Assembly (NCBI GenBank): GCA_964558875.1
Contig: CAZLGM010000001.1
Span: 7,998-71,997, forward strand
DNA length: 64,000 bases
Source of the DNA: CAZLGM01 sp964558875
GTDB lineage: Bacteria; Desulfobacterota; Desulfobulbia; Desulfobulbales; Desulfocapsaceae
Direction: 5' to 3'
A program made the position numbers and the translations under genes. How positions within the stretch are numbered: position 1 is the stretch's first letter; each line of letters starts with the position of its first letter. The notes beneath the pieces are model-generated. The model ran no database searches. It was not told the origin of the DNA and saw only the letters and a program-made list of their open reading frames with translations. Below are positions 46,630 through 55,011 of the stretch, in pieces.

Positions 46630-47147
46630 AACAGATGACCATCCGGTTTATGCTGATTCCTTTGTGCTGTTTGTTTCTGAGTTCATGCGCGGCCAATAAG
46701 GACAGGTGGCTTCTTATGGGCATTGATCTGAAAACGGAGATGGGCCTCAGACCAAACGCGATTGAGAGTCTCGATAGATGTCTGAAAATCAAAAAAAAGA
46801 TGTCGCCTGCAAAATTTACCAAGCTCTTTGGCCGGGAAGCTTCCCTGGTGAAGAAGAACCCGACAACCGCTGACTGGGGTAAACTCGGATGTCTTGGCTT
46901 TCATTCATCGGCAACCGTTTCCCAGGTCCGCAAGGCGGCCACTCTGCTGCCGACCAAAGGATTACCGGCAGGTGAACAACGGGTTGTAGACCTGTTGCGT
47001 GAGCTGTTGAAAAGAAGGGCGACGGAACTGGCTGATTTAAGGAAGTGTACGGTTCAACAGCAAAAGGAACGAGCCCGTATAAAACAACTGGAAGAGCAGG
47101 TTAAGAAGCTTCAGGAGATTGAGTTGTTGTTGCAAAAGGGCCGCTGA
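46626..47147 (+). CDS. qseG: Small lipoprotein in QseG position
   Basis: Its ATG overlaps the kinase stop by four bases, implying translational coupling. The lipobox (LFLSSCAAN) puts the mature N-terminus at Cys about 21. The remaining 150 residues are mostly helical, with a C-terminal coiled coil (KERARIKQLEEQVKKLQEIE). Two more cysteines (KLGCLG and RKCTV) could form a disulphide. Sequence identity to E. coli QseG cannot be judged by eye. The call rests on size, lipidation, helical content and the operon position between glrK and glrR. QseG is known to interact with and activate the kinase. Confidence 0.65.
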   Translation: MKQMTIRFMLIPLCCLFLSSCAANKDRWLLMGIDLKTEMGLRPNAIESLDRCLKIKKKMSPAKFTKLFGREASLVKKNPTTADWGKLGCLGFHSSATVSQVRKAATLLPTKGLPAGEQRVVDLLRELLKRRATELADLRKCTVQQQKERARIKQLEEQVKKLQEIELLLQKGR

Positions 47148-47186
47148 ACCCGTCTAGTTCATGGGAGTTCTATGAGAGGATAAAAG

Positions 47187-47280
47187 AGATCGCCGCGGTC
47201 GCTGACGCTCCCTCGCGATGACCAAAGCACTATCAGTCTTTGCGAGCGTAGCGAAGCAGGTAAGCGACAGACTCCGATCT
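47187..47280. repeat. Dispersed intergenic repeat copy
   Basis: It starts AGATCGCCGCGGTCGCTGAC and ends GCGACAGACTCCGATCT. It is the reverse complement of the copies next to the GIY-YIG gene (51150-51240) apart from scattered changes. It separates the lipoprotein gene from glrR. Related pieces: 12372-12400, 41004-41060, 51171-51240, 51565-51634, 58029-58120. Confidence 0.75.
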
Positions 47281-47343
47281 CTGTGGTCATTTTGTCATTA
47301 ACTAGTTGGAAGAAAATAATCACTTTTTTACAAGTACAGAGTC

Positions 47344-48684
47344 ATGAATAACGGTACCATATTGCTGGTTGACGACCATACCGACCTGCTCAGCCTTTGG
47401 AAACTCAGATTGGAAGGGGCCGGCTATACTGTGATTACGGCCGAAAGCGGAGAGGAGGCCTTGGCAGCCTTTTCAGCAGCTTCCCCGAATCTGGTGATAA
47501 CCGATTTGCGGATGGACGGTATGGATGGTATGGCGCTTCACGATGCTGTCCGTAAACTGAGCGGCTCGGTGCCGGTGATCATTATCACTGCCCATGGTTC
47601 GATCCCGGAAGCGGTTGAGGCAACCCGGCGGGGGGTTTTCTCTTTTCTGACAAAGCCAATAGACGGTCAACTTTTTCTTGAAGAAATAGAAAAGGCGCTG
47701 GCCGCTGCCGGTCATATCGCTGGCGGTGAGGATGGTGAAGGCTGGCGGCAGGAGATCATCACAAAATCATCGGCCATGGAGGAGTTGCTGTCAAAGGCTA
47801 AACTGGTGGCCCAAAGCCTTACCAGTGTGATGATCAGGGGAGAGTCCGGCACCGGCAAAGAGCTGCTGGCAAGGGCGATCCACCGGGCAAGCCCGCGAGC
47901 GAAAAAGAAATTTGTTCCGGTTAACTGCGGTGGTATTCCGGAACCGCTGTTGGAATCGGAGTTGTTCGGACACGCGAAGGGCTCGTTTACCGGAGCGGAC
48001 CGGAGTTATCAGGGGCTTTTCAGATCAGCCGATGGTGGCACTTTGTTTCTCGATGAAATTGGAGATATGCCCATGGCACTCCAGGTGAAGATATTGCGGG
48101 TCCTCCAGGACAAACAGGTGCGTCCGGTGGGTGATTCCCGAAGCTTCTCCGTTGATGTGCGTATCATCTCGGCAACCCATCAGGACCTGGAAGAAGGTAT
48201 ACAGCAAAAGCGTTTCAGAGAAGACCTGTACTATCGCCTTAATGTGGTGTCGCTTGCACTTCCGCCGCTCAGGGAAAGGCGTGAGGATATCCCGCTGCTT
48301 GTTGACCACTGTATCAAACGGCTCAACAAACAGAACAGCAGATCGGTCACCGGTTTTGCTCCCGATGGCATGAATCTCCTGCTTGAGGCCTCCTGGCCAG
48401 GCAATGTCCGGCAACTGTTTAACGTGGTCGAACAGGCTGTGGCGTTGACCACAACCGACCTGATTCCAGCCTCCCTTCTTTCCCGGTCACTTCGGCAGGA
48501 ACCGGTAACCATCCAGACATTTGACGAGGCCAGGCGTGAATTCGAACTTCATTACCTGGTCAGACTTCTGCAGATGACCTCCGGCAACGTCGCCCATGCC
48601 GCTCGAATTGCCGGTAGAAATAGAACGGATCTCTATAAAATACTTAATCGCCACCACATTGTTCCTTCGTTGTTTAAATCCTAA
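47344..48684 (+). CDS. glrR: Sigma54-dependent response regulator, GlrR (QseF)-like
   Basis: The 446 residues comprise a receiver (D10, D11, phospho-acceptor D54, Lys in FLTKPIDG), an AAA+ domain with Walker A GESGTGKE, sigma54 loop GSFTGA and Walker B GGTLFLDEIG, and a Fis-type HTH (GNVAHAARIAGRNRTDLYKI). The phrase YQGLFRSADGGTLFLDEIGD and the wing DLYKILNRHHI fit GlrR/QseF. In enterobacteria GlrR binds TGTC-N10-GACA sites and activates sigma54 promoters such as those of glmY and rpoE. The site just downstream of this gene has exactly that form (see 48838-48855). The gene is preceded by a repeat copy and a weak ribosome site, so expression may be separately tuned. Confidence 0.85.
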   Translation: MNNGTILLVDDHTDLLSLWKLRLEGAGYTVITAESGEEALAAFSAASPNLVITDLRMDGMDGMALHDAVRKLSGSVPVIIITAHGSIPEAVEATRRGVFSFLTKPIDGQLFLEEIEKALAAAGHIAGGEDGEGWRQEIITKSSAMEELLSKAKLVAQSLTSVMIRGESGTGKELLARAIHRASPRAKKKFVPVNCGGIPEPLLESELFGHAKGSFTGADRSYQGLFRSADGGTLFLDEIGDMPMALQVKILRVLQDKQVRPVGDSRSFSVDVRIISATHQDLEEGIQQKRFREDLYYRLNVVSLALPPLRERREDIPLLVDHCIKRLNKQNSRSVTGFAPDGMNLLLEASWPGNVRQLFNVVEQAVALTTTDLIPASLLSRSLRQEPVTIQTFDEARREFELHYLVRLLQMTSGNVAHAARIAGRNRTDLYKILNRHHIVPSLFKS

Positions 48685-48759
48685 AGCGGATCAATCTGCC
48701 ACCCACCATTTTCCACCATTCTATTTTTACAATCGCTGTTGCTGCATAAAAGATACATT

Positions 48760-48777
48760 TGTCGCTAAATGGAAACA
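48760..48777. promoter_or_regulatory. Near-consensus GlrR-type site
   Basis: TGTC-N10-AACA, one mismatch from TGTC-N10-GACA. Its left arm GTCGCTAAATGG is repeated inverted in the perfect site 78 bp downstream. Confidence 0.4.
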
Positions 48778-48837
48778 GATTGTCAGCAGCTTTCAACCGA
48801 TTACAACTAAAATGGTTGAAATGGGTGGGGTTTCGTC

Positions 48838-48855
48838 TGTCGCCATTTAGCGACA
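48838..48855. promoter_or_regulatory. Perfect GlrR-type site TGTC-N10-GACA
   Basis: TGTCGCCATTTAGCGACA fits the published GlrR motif exactly. It lies about 150 bp upstream of the predicted sigma54 start at about 49000, a usual enhancer distance. Confidence 0.6.
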
Positions 48856-48973
48856 ATCATTTTTCTGTTTGAATACCAGATGGTTACCTGGTTGGGCATG
48901 GCAACAAAACGGAAATACTACTCATCTGCAGACAGGTTTTATGAATTAAGAGCAGTAATTTTCGCGTTCATTC

Positions 48974-48989
48974 TGGCACCGTTTGTGCA
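48974..48989 (+). promoter_or_regulatory. Sigma54 promoter downstream of glrR
   Basis: TGGCACCGTTTGTGCA has the -24 element TGGCAC and -12 element TGCA with GG and GC ten bases apart. A transcript would start near 49000 and run over the 62-residue membrane peptide gene, or be a small RNA. Confidence 0.65.
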
Positions 48990-49212
48990 TTTTGTAAAGC
49001 ATCAGAATCCTGTGCCGGTTCATCATCCAACGTCCAGGTATCCTCTCGCGTATCGTTTATTTCCTCGGCGTGACTGCATGATGAGTCAGCAATTCTCAAC
49101 AGATACACACATAATCTCTCCACATCTCTCTTCCTCGTGATGGGTGGTTGGGCCGGTCAGGAAACTGATGTCTCCCAGGTGTTCCAATCGAAACAATCGT
49201 GCAGGTGGGATA

Positions 49213-49401
49213 ATGAGAAACATATTCGCACAACAATCCAGCCGACTGGCAGAGAGACTGCTTTTGTTTTTTTACCGAATTTTTCCAGTGCTTTTCTGTT
49301 TTTTCTGCGTCACTTTCTTTCTCTTCTTATCCATCTCAATCATCGAAATCTATTCCATCAGACGAATGGTCACCATCGGAATGGAAGTGTCACTTTTTTA
49401 A
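49213..49401 (+). CDS. 62-residue membrane peptide, probable GlrR target
   Basis: The ATG follows AGGTGG at good spacing. The product begins MRNIFAQQSSRLAERLLLFF and is largely one or two hydrophobic helices rich in Phe (FPVLFCFFCVTFFLFLSISI), with a short cytoplasmic basic N-terminus. No known family is recognised. It is the first good coding frame after the sigma54 promoter at 48974-48989. Another frame over the same stretch (49137-49406) lacks a better site. A short envelope-stress peptide would fit the GlrKR system, but the transcript could also be a non-coding RNA like glmY. Confidence 0.45.
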   Translation: MRNIFAQQSSRLAERLLLFFYRIFPVLFCFFCVTFFLFLSISIIEIYSIRRMVTIGMEVSLF

Positions 49402-49424
49402 CTTGAGTTGATGAGAATTTCAGG

Positions 49425-50270
49425 TTAAGAGGGCCAGCTTGAAGTGATTGTCAGTTCCGAATCGAGTTTGCAGGCTCGCATGAACGGATCGTGGTAAAAG
49501 AGGAACCAGCAGTCTTTGGCTCCATATTCCTTGAAGAATTGCTCTTTTCGATCAATGACGTCTAACGGGAAGTTATCATAGGCCATCACCCAGAGCGGGT
49601 TGACCTGAGCATGGGTAGGAAACAGGTCGCCGAGATGGACCGCGTATTCCAAACCGCTATTCATCTCGACAATCTGATGGCCCCTGGTATGGCCACCGCT
49701 GTACCGGACCCGTATCCCCTCGCAGATGAGTTGGTCACCATTCACCAGTTCAATGCGACCGTTTTTTTTCAGTTTGTGAAAATTGTGCGGAAAATAGGTG
49801 GACTGAGCTCGCCTGCAAGGGTTTTCAACATCTTCCCATTCCTTTTCCTGAATGATATGGATGGCTTTGGGCCAGGTAAGCTCTTCATCACCTCTCTCGT
49901 TTATCATCACTACTCCACCACCATGATCAAAATCGCAATGGGTAAGGATGACATAATTGATATCGTTACGCGACAGTCCGAGCTTTTCAAGTTGGGCCGG
50001 AATGTTCCATGGCGGTGAGACCTGAAAAATAGATCGCTGCTTTTCGGTCAGTTTATTGCCAAGTCCACTGTCGATAACGATATTTGCCTGGGGAGTACGG
50101 ACCAGGATCGGATCATTGCGCAGCGAAATTAAATTATCGTTGTCGGCTGGATATTGCTTCTGCCAGAGGACTTTGGGAACCGGACCGAACATGGTACCGC
50201 CATCCAGACGAAAATTACCTCCGGGAAGCCAACTGATTTCGATATCACCGATGGTCAGTAATTCCGTCAT
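49425..50270 (-). CDS. MBL-fold metallo-hydrolase
   Basis: The 281-residue protein has the metallo-beta-lactamase zinc motif HCDFDHGGG, a following His in SGGHTRGH, the bridging Asp in HLGDLFPTHA and a late His in FYHDP. These make a complete binuclear site. It has no signal peptide. The length and insertion pattern (a region around EDVENPCRRAQSTYFPHNFH) recall the lactonase-like MBL hydrolases, but the substrate cannot be told from sequence. Its ATG is six bases after the stop of the aldo/keto reductase gene, so the two are co-transcribed. Confidence 0.88.
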   Translation of the reverse strand: MTELLTIGDIEISWLPGGNFRLDGGTMFGPVPKVLWQKQYPADNDNLISLRNDPILVRTPQANIVIDSGLGNKLTEKQRSIFQVSPPWNIPAQLEKLGLSRNDINYVILTHCDFDHGGGVVMINERGDEELTWPKAIHIIQEKEWEDVENPCRRAQSTYFPHNFHKLKKNGRIELVNGDQLICEGIRVRYSGGHTRGHQIVEMNSGLEYAVHLGDLFPTHAQVNPLWVMAYDNFPLDVIDRKEQFFKEYGAKDCWFLFYHDPFMRACKLDSELTITSSWPS

Positions 50271-50276
50271 GACGAG

Positions 50277-51119
50277 CTAACGGGTGCCTCTATAAAATGC
50301 AAGCCTGGAAGCGTAAGGTTGAAGGCGGGACATGATTTGGGCTCGTTCTTTCAAGGTCAGGGGCACCATTGTCTCAGTGGCATCAACCATTGTCTTAACC
50401 TCATCGGGATTCGAACAGCCGATGATGGGCAGGGTGATGTCAATGGAATTGGCATAGCGGATCAGAAGGTCTGCAGTGATGCCGAGTTTAGGAAGAATAT
50501 AATGGGAGCCACCGACTACTTTCATGCCGACCACACCAATATTCTTTTCTTTAGCAGCGTTCAACGTCGAGGTCAGAAAACCGCCAATGATTTCTTCGAT
50601 GGGATTTACAGGCAACAGGACTGAATCAACCGGCCATTCCTGTACCGCCCTGGTCAGAACTTCCGGGTCATGGTGGCCGGTTACCCCAATAAATCGGACA
50701 GTTCCTTTTTCTCTGGCTTCCACAAAGGCCTCCAAAGCGCCTCCAGGTCTGGATATGGCTTCAATGTCCGCCATGGTTCTCACATCGTGGATCTGCCAGA
50801 GGTCGAGATAATCGGTCTGCAGCCGTTTCAGACTGCCTTCCAGATCCGCCAGCGCGCCGTCCCGATCACGGGAAGCGGATTTAGAGGTCTGAAAAATCGA
50901 TTTTCGCACATCCGGATTCTCACCCCAGATAGAGCCGAGATAGATCTCGCTGTCCGAGTAGACCCTGGCTGAATCAAAATAGGTGACACCCATCTCAATA
51001 GCCTGCCTGATGACAGTCTGAGCTTCATCAAGCCGTCCATATGTCCGTAGAACACCTTCTCCACCCAGCCCAACCGCTGAGACACTCCTGCCTGTGGTGC
51101 CGAAAGGAACCTGTTTCAT
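50277..51119 (-). CDS. Aldo/keto reductase
   Basis: An NAD(P)-dependent (beta/alpha)8 oxidoreductase of 280 residues. The four catalytic residues are visible: Asp and Tyr in YFDSARVYSDSE, Lys in FQTSKSASRD and His in LWQIHDVRT. The C-terminal cofactor segment is ITLPIIGCSNPDEV. It starts at ATG 51119 after GGGGGTG. The family reduces a wide range of carbonyls, and no substrate is suggested. It forms a two-gene unit with the MBL hydrolase downstream. A dispersed repeat copy precedes it. Confidence 0.92.
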   Translation of the reverse strand: MKQVPFGTTGRSVSAVGLGGEGVLRTYGRLDEAQTVIRQAIEMGVTYFDSARVYSDSEIYLGSIWGENPDVRKSIFQTSKSASRDRDGALADLEGSLKRLQTDYLDLWQIHDVRTMADIEAISRPGGALEAFVEAREKGTVRFIGVTGHHDPEVLTRAVQEWPVDSVLLPVNPIEEIIGGFLTSTLNAAKEKNIGVVGMKVVGGSHYILPKLGITADLLIRYANSIDITLPIIGCSNPDEVKTMVDATETMVPLTLKERAQIMSRLQPYASRLAFYRGTR

Positions 51120-51170
51120 GGTATCACCCCCATCCTAACCCTGTAAGAAATCGGAGTCTGTCGCTTACCT

Positions 51171-51240
51171 GCTTCACTTCGTTCGCAACGACAGGATGAA
51201 CATATGTCGTCGCGAGGGAGCATAGCGACCGTGGCGATCT
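51171..51240. repeat. Direct repeat on the left of the GIY-YIG gene
   Basis: 70 bp matching 51565-51634 in the same orientation (GCAACGACMRGATGAACATA and CGAGGGAGCRTAGYGACCGT), with only a few differences. It is part of the wider dispersed repeat family, and the full-length left copy reaches back to about 51150. Confidence 0.8.
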
Positions 51241-51244
51241 CGAC

Positions 51245-51532
51245 TTACAAATCCCCACTCAAGTCATTCCACTCCGGGTTAATTTCATTGATCAGTATCT
51301 CTTTCTTCTTCCTTGATCCAGCTTTGATCTGTTTTTCTCTGGTGATTGCCCCGATGATCTCATCATGACATTCGTAATAAACAAGTTTGTGACAATTGTA
51401 CTTCTTTGTAAAGCCAGGAACCAGATTGTTTTTATGCTGATAAACTCTTTTTTTGAGATCGCTGGTTACTCCTGTATACAAAACGGTATTATGTCGATTG
51501 GTCATGATATAGACATAGCCGGCCTTTGGCAT
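51245..51532 (-). CDS. GIY-YIG endonuclease-like protein
   Basis: A 95-residue single-domain protein of the URI/GIY-YIG family. It shows the GIY-like strand YVYIMTNR, the YIG-like YTGVTSDLKKRVYQHK with catalytic Arg, and the Glu in AITREKQIK. Such small proteins are common, often in many copies per genome, and their role is not settled. This one sits exactly between 70-bp direct repeats (51171-51240 and 51565-51634), which occur elsewhere in the window without the gene. It may be part of a mobile or repeat-maintaining cassette. Confidence 0.88.
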   Translation of the reverse strand: MPKAGYVYIMTNRHNTVLYTGVTSDLKKRVYQHKNNLVPGFTKKYNCHKLVYYECHDEIIGAITREKQIKAGSRKKKEILINEINPEWNDLSGDL

Positions 51533-51564
51533 AAAGTTTTATATTGTGGTGATTAAATGAGATT

Positions 51565-51634
51565 GCTTCGCTTCGCTCGCAACGACCAGATGAACATATG
51601 TCGTCGCGAGGGAGCGTAGTGACCGTGGCGATCT
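51565..51634. repeat. Direct repeat on the right of the GIY-YIG gene
   Basis: Partner of 51171-51240 at 394-bp spacing. It lies between the GIY-YIG start and the end of sucD. Confidence 0.8.
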
Positions 51635-51669
51635 TAACAGTATACGGATAGCGATTTGCGGCGCTCAAT

Positions 51670-52539
51670 CTAAAAAACAGATTTGCAAAGCTCACCAAGC
51701 CGGCCAAGATTCTCACACACATGAATACCGCTGTCCCGCATGGCCTTGATTTTGGCGTCCGCCGTTCCCTGTCCGCCGCTGACAATCGCGCCGGCATGAC
51801 CCATTCGTCTGCCCGGAGGAGCGGTAAGGCCGGCAATGAAGCCGACAACCGGCTTGGACATGTTGCTGCTGATCCATTGGGCGGCTTCCTCTTCGGCATT
51901 TCCACCAATTTCGCCGACTATTACCAGGCCCTTGGTTTCATCATCTTTATTAAACAGTTCCAGGCAATCGATGAAACTTGTGCCGTTAATGGGATCGCCC
52001 CCAATACCCAGGCAGGTTGTCTGACCCAGTCCCTGAAGGGTCAATTGATGGACAACTTCATAGGTGAGGGTTCCCGAGCGGGAGACGACGCCCACCGGTC
52101 CACCCTCCATGTGGATATGGCCGGGCATGATGCCGATCTTGCACTGTCCGGGTGTGATAATACCGGGACAGTTCGGTCCGGTAAGCCGGGTTGGTTTGTC
52201 TTTGAGATAATTCTTGACCCTGACCATATCGAGTACCGGTATACCTTCGGTTATGCAAACGATCAGCTCAATTCCTGCATCGGTCGCTTCCAGAATGGCA
52301 TCAGCGGCAAAGGGAGGGGGGACGAATATCATGGAGCTGTTGGCGCCGCTTTTTTCCCTGGCCTCTTTGACACTGTTATATACCGGGACACCATCACACT
52401 GGGTGCCTCCTTTGCCCGGAGTGACACCGGCAACGATGTTTGTTCCATATTCCATGCAAAGAGCTGAGTGGAATCGTCCCTCTTTGCCTGTAATGCCCTG
52501 GACTAAAAGCCGTGTGTCGCTGCTGATGAGAATAGCCAT
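51670..52539 (-). CDS. sucD: Succinate-CoA ligase (ADP/GDP-forming) subunit alpha
   Basis: The 289-residue subunit has the CoA-binding Rossmann part (VQGITGKEGRFHS, TPGKGG), the phosphohistidine loop with His in RRMGHAGAIVSG, and the ligase domain (GIGGDPINGTSFIDCL). It catalyses succinyl-CoA + ADP + Pi to succinate + CoA + ATP with SucC. Its gene starts two bases after the stop of the glpQ-like gene and not next to sucC, the usual partner. With prpE upstream this fits a propionate or methylmalonyl-CoA pathway in which ATP is regained from succinyl-CoA. Confidence 0.97.
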   Translation of the reverse strand: MAILISSDTRLLVQGITGKEGRFHSALCMEYGTNIVAGVTPGKGGTQCDGVPVYNSVKEAREKSGANSSMIFVPPPFAADAILEATDAGIELIVCITEGIPVLDMVRVKNYLKDKPTRLTGPNCPGIITPGQCKIGIMPGHIHMEGGPVGVVSRSGTLTYEVVHQLTLQGLGQTTCLGIGGDPINGTSFIDCLELFNKDDETKGLVIVGEIGGNAEEEAAQWISSNMSKPVVGFIAGLTAPPGRRMGHAGAIVSGGQGTADAKIKAMRDSGIHVCENLGRLGELCKSVF

Positions 52540-52541
52540 AA

Positions 52542-53762
52542 TTACTCGATGGAAGGTGGAGGTGTTGTGGTTTCGTCGTCTGAATCGGATTCTGGAGACT
52601 GGCGATTATTCAACGGGCCAAACGGGCCGTCGACGACGACGGGTTGTTCACTGGTCATTGTATTTTGGGTTTCGTTTTGTTGATTGCCGGTCTCTACCCG
52701 GGTTTTAAGATAGTCGACCGCCTCACCGCAGTGGTCGGTGAAAATACCGTCAACGCCTATTGTGAACAGAAAAAGTTCGATCAGTTCAGAGAAGTTGGCA
52801 ACACTCTGAGGAAAATCGACCGGGTCATTCCTGAGAGTGTAGATATGAACAGCCAAACCGATCTTTTTGGTTTTTTTGATAAAGTCAGGTCGTATCTCTA
52901 CACCCGTTTCATCGATCAGCATCGATTGGTTCAGGCCGATGCCGTCAACAATAAGGGAGAGGGCGCGCAGGCCGAATCCGGAAAACATCCAGTCATAATT
53001 ATATGGTATCTGTCGGCCTCCCTGCTCGACCATGGTCTCTTCCCCATTATTTGCGTCAATCAATTGAATCAGCTTGAGATCCATTCCCATCATGGGAAAG
53101 AGATCGTCACGAATTCGTTTGAGCTCGTCATGATCGAAGCACTGGAGGAAGAGGTTGTCCTGTTTTTGAGTGTAACCAAAGCGGTGCAGGATTTTCAGTA
53201 CGGCCATGGTTATATCTTTTCCATGGTTTTTATGGAACCATACCTTTTTAATTTCCGGATAGATGCCGATAGTTTTTTTCAGCGTCTTTTCCAGGCCCCT
53301 GATAACGACCAGTTGTTCCTCAAATGTTGGAATGGTCAGCCCGGGATTGCCGAGATTGATGGGAAATCGAGTAGATCCTTCGGTTGAATCTTCATCGGTT
53401 GCCCAGGTTTGCGTCTCCTTCAGAGTCAACTGTTTAATCTCATCAAGGGTGAAGTCGATAACATAGAATCGGTCGTCTTCACGCTGACGGTCTGGGAACT
53501 TGTCAGCCACATCTGTCAGCCGGTCAAGGTACAGGTCATGGTAGACAATCAACCTGTCGTCTTTGGTGAGGACCAGGTCCTGCTCGATATAATCGGCGTC
53601 CATCCCAATGGCCAGAACGGTTGAAGGCAGATTATGTTCCATCAGATAGCCTGAAGCGCCGCGGTGGGCGATGATAACCTTATCGTCTGCCATACAGGGA
53701 ACCTGGATCTGAAAAAAGACTATCAGAAGAGTGCAAATAAGATAACGGGATTGAAGAACCAT
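52542..53762 (-). CDS. glpQ: Glycerophosphodiester phosphodiesterase, periplasmic GlpQ type
   Basis: The 406 residues start with a signal peptide (YLICTLLIVFFQIQVPCMAD). The GDPD core follows, with HR in VIIAHRGASGYL, acidic ligands in DYIEQDLVLTKDD and a His in IVYHDLYLD. The length and the insertions match the GlpQ group, which hydrolyses glycerophosphodiesters to glycerol 3-phosphate. A 50-residue low-complexity acidic/Pro-rich tail is added at the end. The ribosome site GAGG overlaps the stop codon of sucC (10 bp before the ATG), and sucD begins two bases after this gene's stop. The gene is therefore tightly embedded between the two ligase subunits. Confidence 0.93.
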   Translation of the reverse strand: MVLQSRYLICTLLIVFFQIQVPCMADDKVIIAHRGASGYLMEHNLPSTVLAIGMDADYIEQDLVLTKDDRLIVYHDLYLDRLTDVADKFPDRQREDDRFYVIDFTLDEIKQLTLKETQTWATDEDSTEGSTRFPINLGNPGLTIPTFEEQLVVIRGLEKTLKKTIGIYPEIKKVWFHKNHGKDITMAVLKILHRFGYTQKQDNLFLQCFDHDELKRIRDDLFPMMGMDLKLIQLIDANNGEETMVEQGGRQIPYNYDWMFSGFGLRALSLIVDGIGLNQSMLIDETGVEIRPDFIKKTKKIGLAVHIYTLRNDPVDFPQSVANFSELIELFLFTIGVDGIFTDHCGEAVDYLKTRVETGNQQNETQNTMTSEQPVVVDGPFGPLNNRQSPESDSDDETTTPPPSIE

Positions 53763-53772
53763 CAGGGTTTCC

Positions 53773-54930
53773 TCAATTTGCTACCCTGGCCACTTTTTCC
53801 GCAGCGTCCCGGAGGTCTACTGCGTTAATCAGTTCAAGCCCGGAGTCGGCCAGGATTTTACGTCCCTCTTCCACGTTGGTGCCCTCCATCCGCACAACAA
53901 CCGGTACGTTAATGCCAAGATTGGAGGCGGCCTGTACAATGCCCTGGGCCAGAATGTCACACCGAAAGATACCCCCGAAAATATTAATGAAGACAGCTTT
54001 TACATCTGCGTCGGCCAGGATAATCTTAAACCCCTTTTCCACCATCTCGGCATCGGCTGAGCCGCCGACATCAAGGAAGTTGGCGGGTGAGGCTCCTGCC
54101 TGCTTGATGATATCCATGGTGGCCATGGCCAGACCGGCGCCGTTGACCATGTTGCCGACATTGCCGTCTAAATTGATATAGTTCAGGTTATACTTGGCAG
54201 CTTCCAGCTCTGCCGGATCTTCCTCATCCGGATCATGCATCTCACCGATATCCGGATGGCGGAACAGACTGTTGGAATCGATATCGATCTTGGCATCCAG
54301 TGCGTAGATCCTGTTATCTTCCGTGATGACCAGTGGATTGATTTCCAGCATGGAACAGTCATACTCGACAAACAGCTTATAGAGCTGCCGGACAATGCGG
54401 CTGAATTCTTTCATCAGCCCACTGTCCAGCTCAAGTCCGAAACAGAGTTCCCGCAGATGGTACGACTGGATAGAGAGAAGCGGATGGATGGGTAGAGTAA
54501 TAATGCGATCCGGGGTCTGGGCAGCCACTTCCTCGATATCCATGCCGCCTTCCCGGCTGCTGATGATGGAAATTGCGGCTTGAGACCGATCGATAATGAA
54601 TGAGAGATACATCTCATCCCTGATCGATAAGCCCTGTTCCACCAATACTTTTTTCACCGTCCGGCCGCCGGGACCGGTCTGCTTGGTGACAAGGTTCATA
54701 CCGACAATGGATTCCGCCGCCTCCCGGACATCGTCTTCGGACCGGGCAAGTTTAACTCCGCCGCCTTTGCCACGGCCGCCGGCATGGATCTGTGCTTTAA
54801 CGACCACAGGCAGCAGAAGTTCTTTTGCCGCAGCGGCAACCTGGCCTGTAGTATAGCAGAGCCGCCCTTCCGGAACAGGGATTTCATATCGGCGGAACAG
54901 GTCCTTGGCCTGATATTCGTGAATTTTCAT
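53773..54930 (-). CDS. sucC: Succinate-CoA ligase subunit beta
   Basis: The 385-residue beta subunit has an ATP-grasp fold with VVVKAQIHAGGRGKGGGVKL (nucleotide loop), CSMLEINPLVIT and DAKIDID metal-binding elements, and a C-terminal flavodoxin-like ligase domain (FLDVGGSADAEMV, NIFGGIFRCDILA). It is the partner of SucD and takes phosphate from the alpha-subunit His to make ATP or GTP. It begins 81 bp after prpE, with a strong hairpin between them. Confidence 0.97.
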   Translation of the reverse strand: MKIHEYQAKDLFRRYEIPVPEGRLCYTTGQVAAAAKELLLPVVVKAQIHAGGRGKGGGVKLARSEDDVREAAESIVGMNLVTKQTGPGGRTVKKVLVEQGLSIRDEMYLSFIIDRSQAAISIISSREGGMDIEEVAAQTPDRIITLPIHPLLSIQSYHLRELCFGLELDSGLMKEFSRIVRQLYKLFVEYDCSMLEINPLVITEDNRIYALDAKIDIDSNSLFRHPDIGEMHDPDEEDPAELEAAKYNLNYINLDGNVGNMVNGAGLAMATMDIIKQAGASPANFLDVGGSADAEMVEKGFKIILADADVKAVFINIFGGIFRCDILAQGIVQAASNLGINVPVVVRMEGTNVEEGRKILADSGLELINAVDLRDAAEKVARVAN

Positions 54931-54961
54931 CGTTGTCGCCTGGTGTCAGAAAACTGGTTGG

Positions 54962-54992
54962 TTGCGGCGGAGCTGGATGTACTCCGCCGCAA
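54962..54992 (-). promoter_or_regulatory. Perfect hairpin between prpE and sucC
   Basis: Arms TTGCGGCGGAG and CTCCGCCGCAA (11 bp) with a 9-base loop lie in the prpE-sucC spacer. No U-run follows on the minus strand, so it is more likely an mRNA stability or attenuation element than an intrinsic terminator. Confidence 0.55.
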
Positions 54993-55011
54993 TTTCAAGT
55001 AAAATAATGGA

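Noticed and set aside
49137..49406. Alternative 89-codon frame over the putative GlrR-target peptide
   Set aside because: It has a poorer ribosome site and mixed His/Arg/Phe composition typical of a shifted frame; the 62-codon frame is the better candidate.
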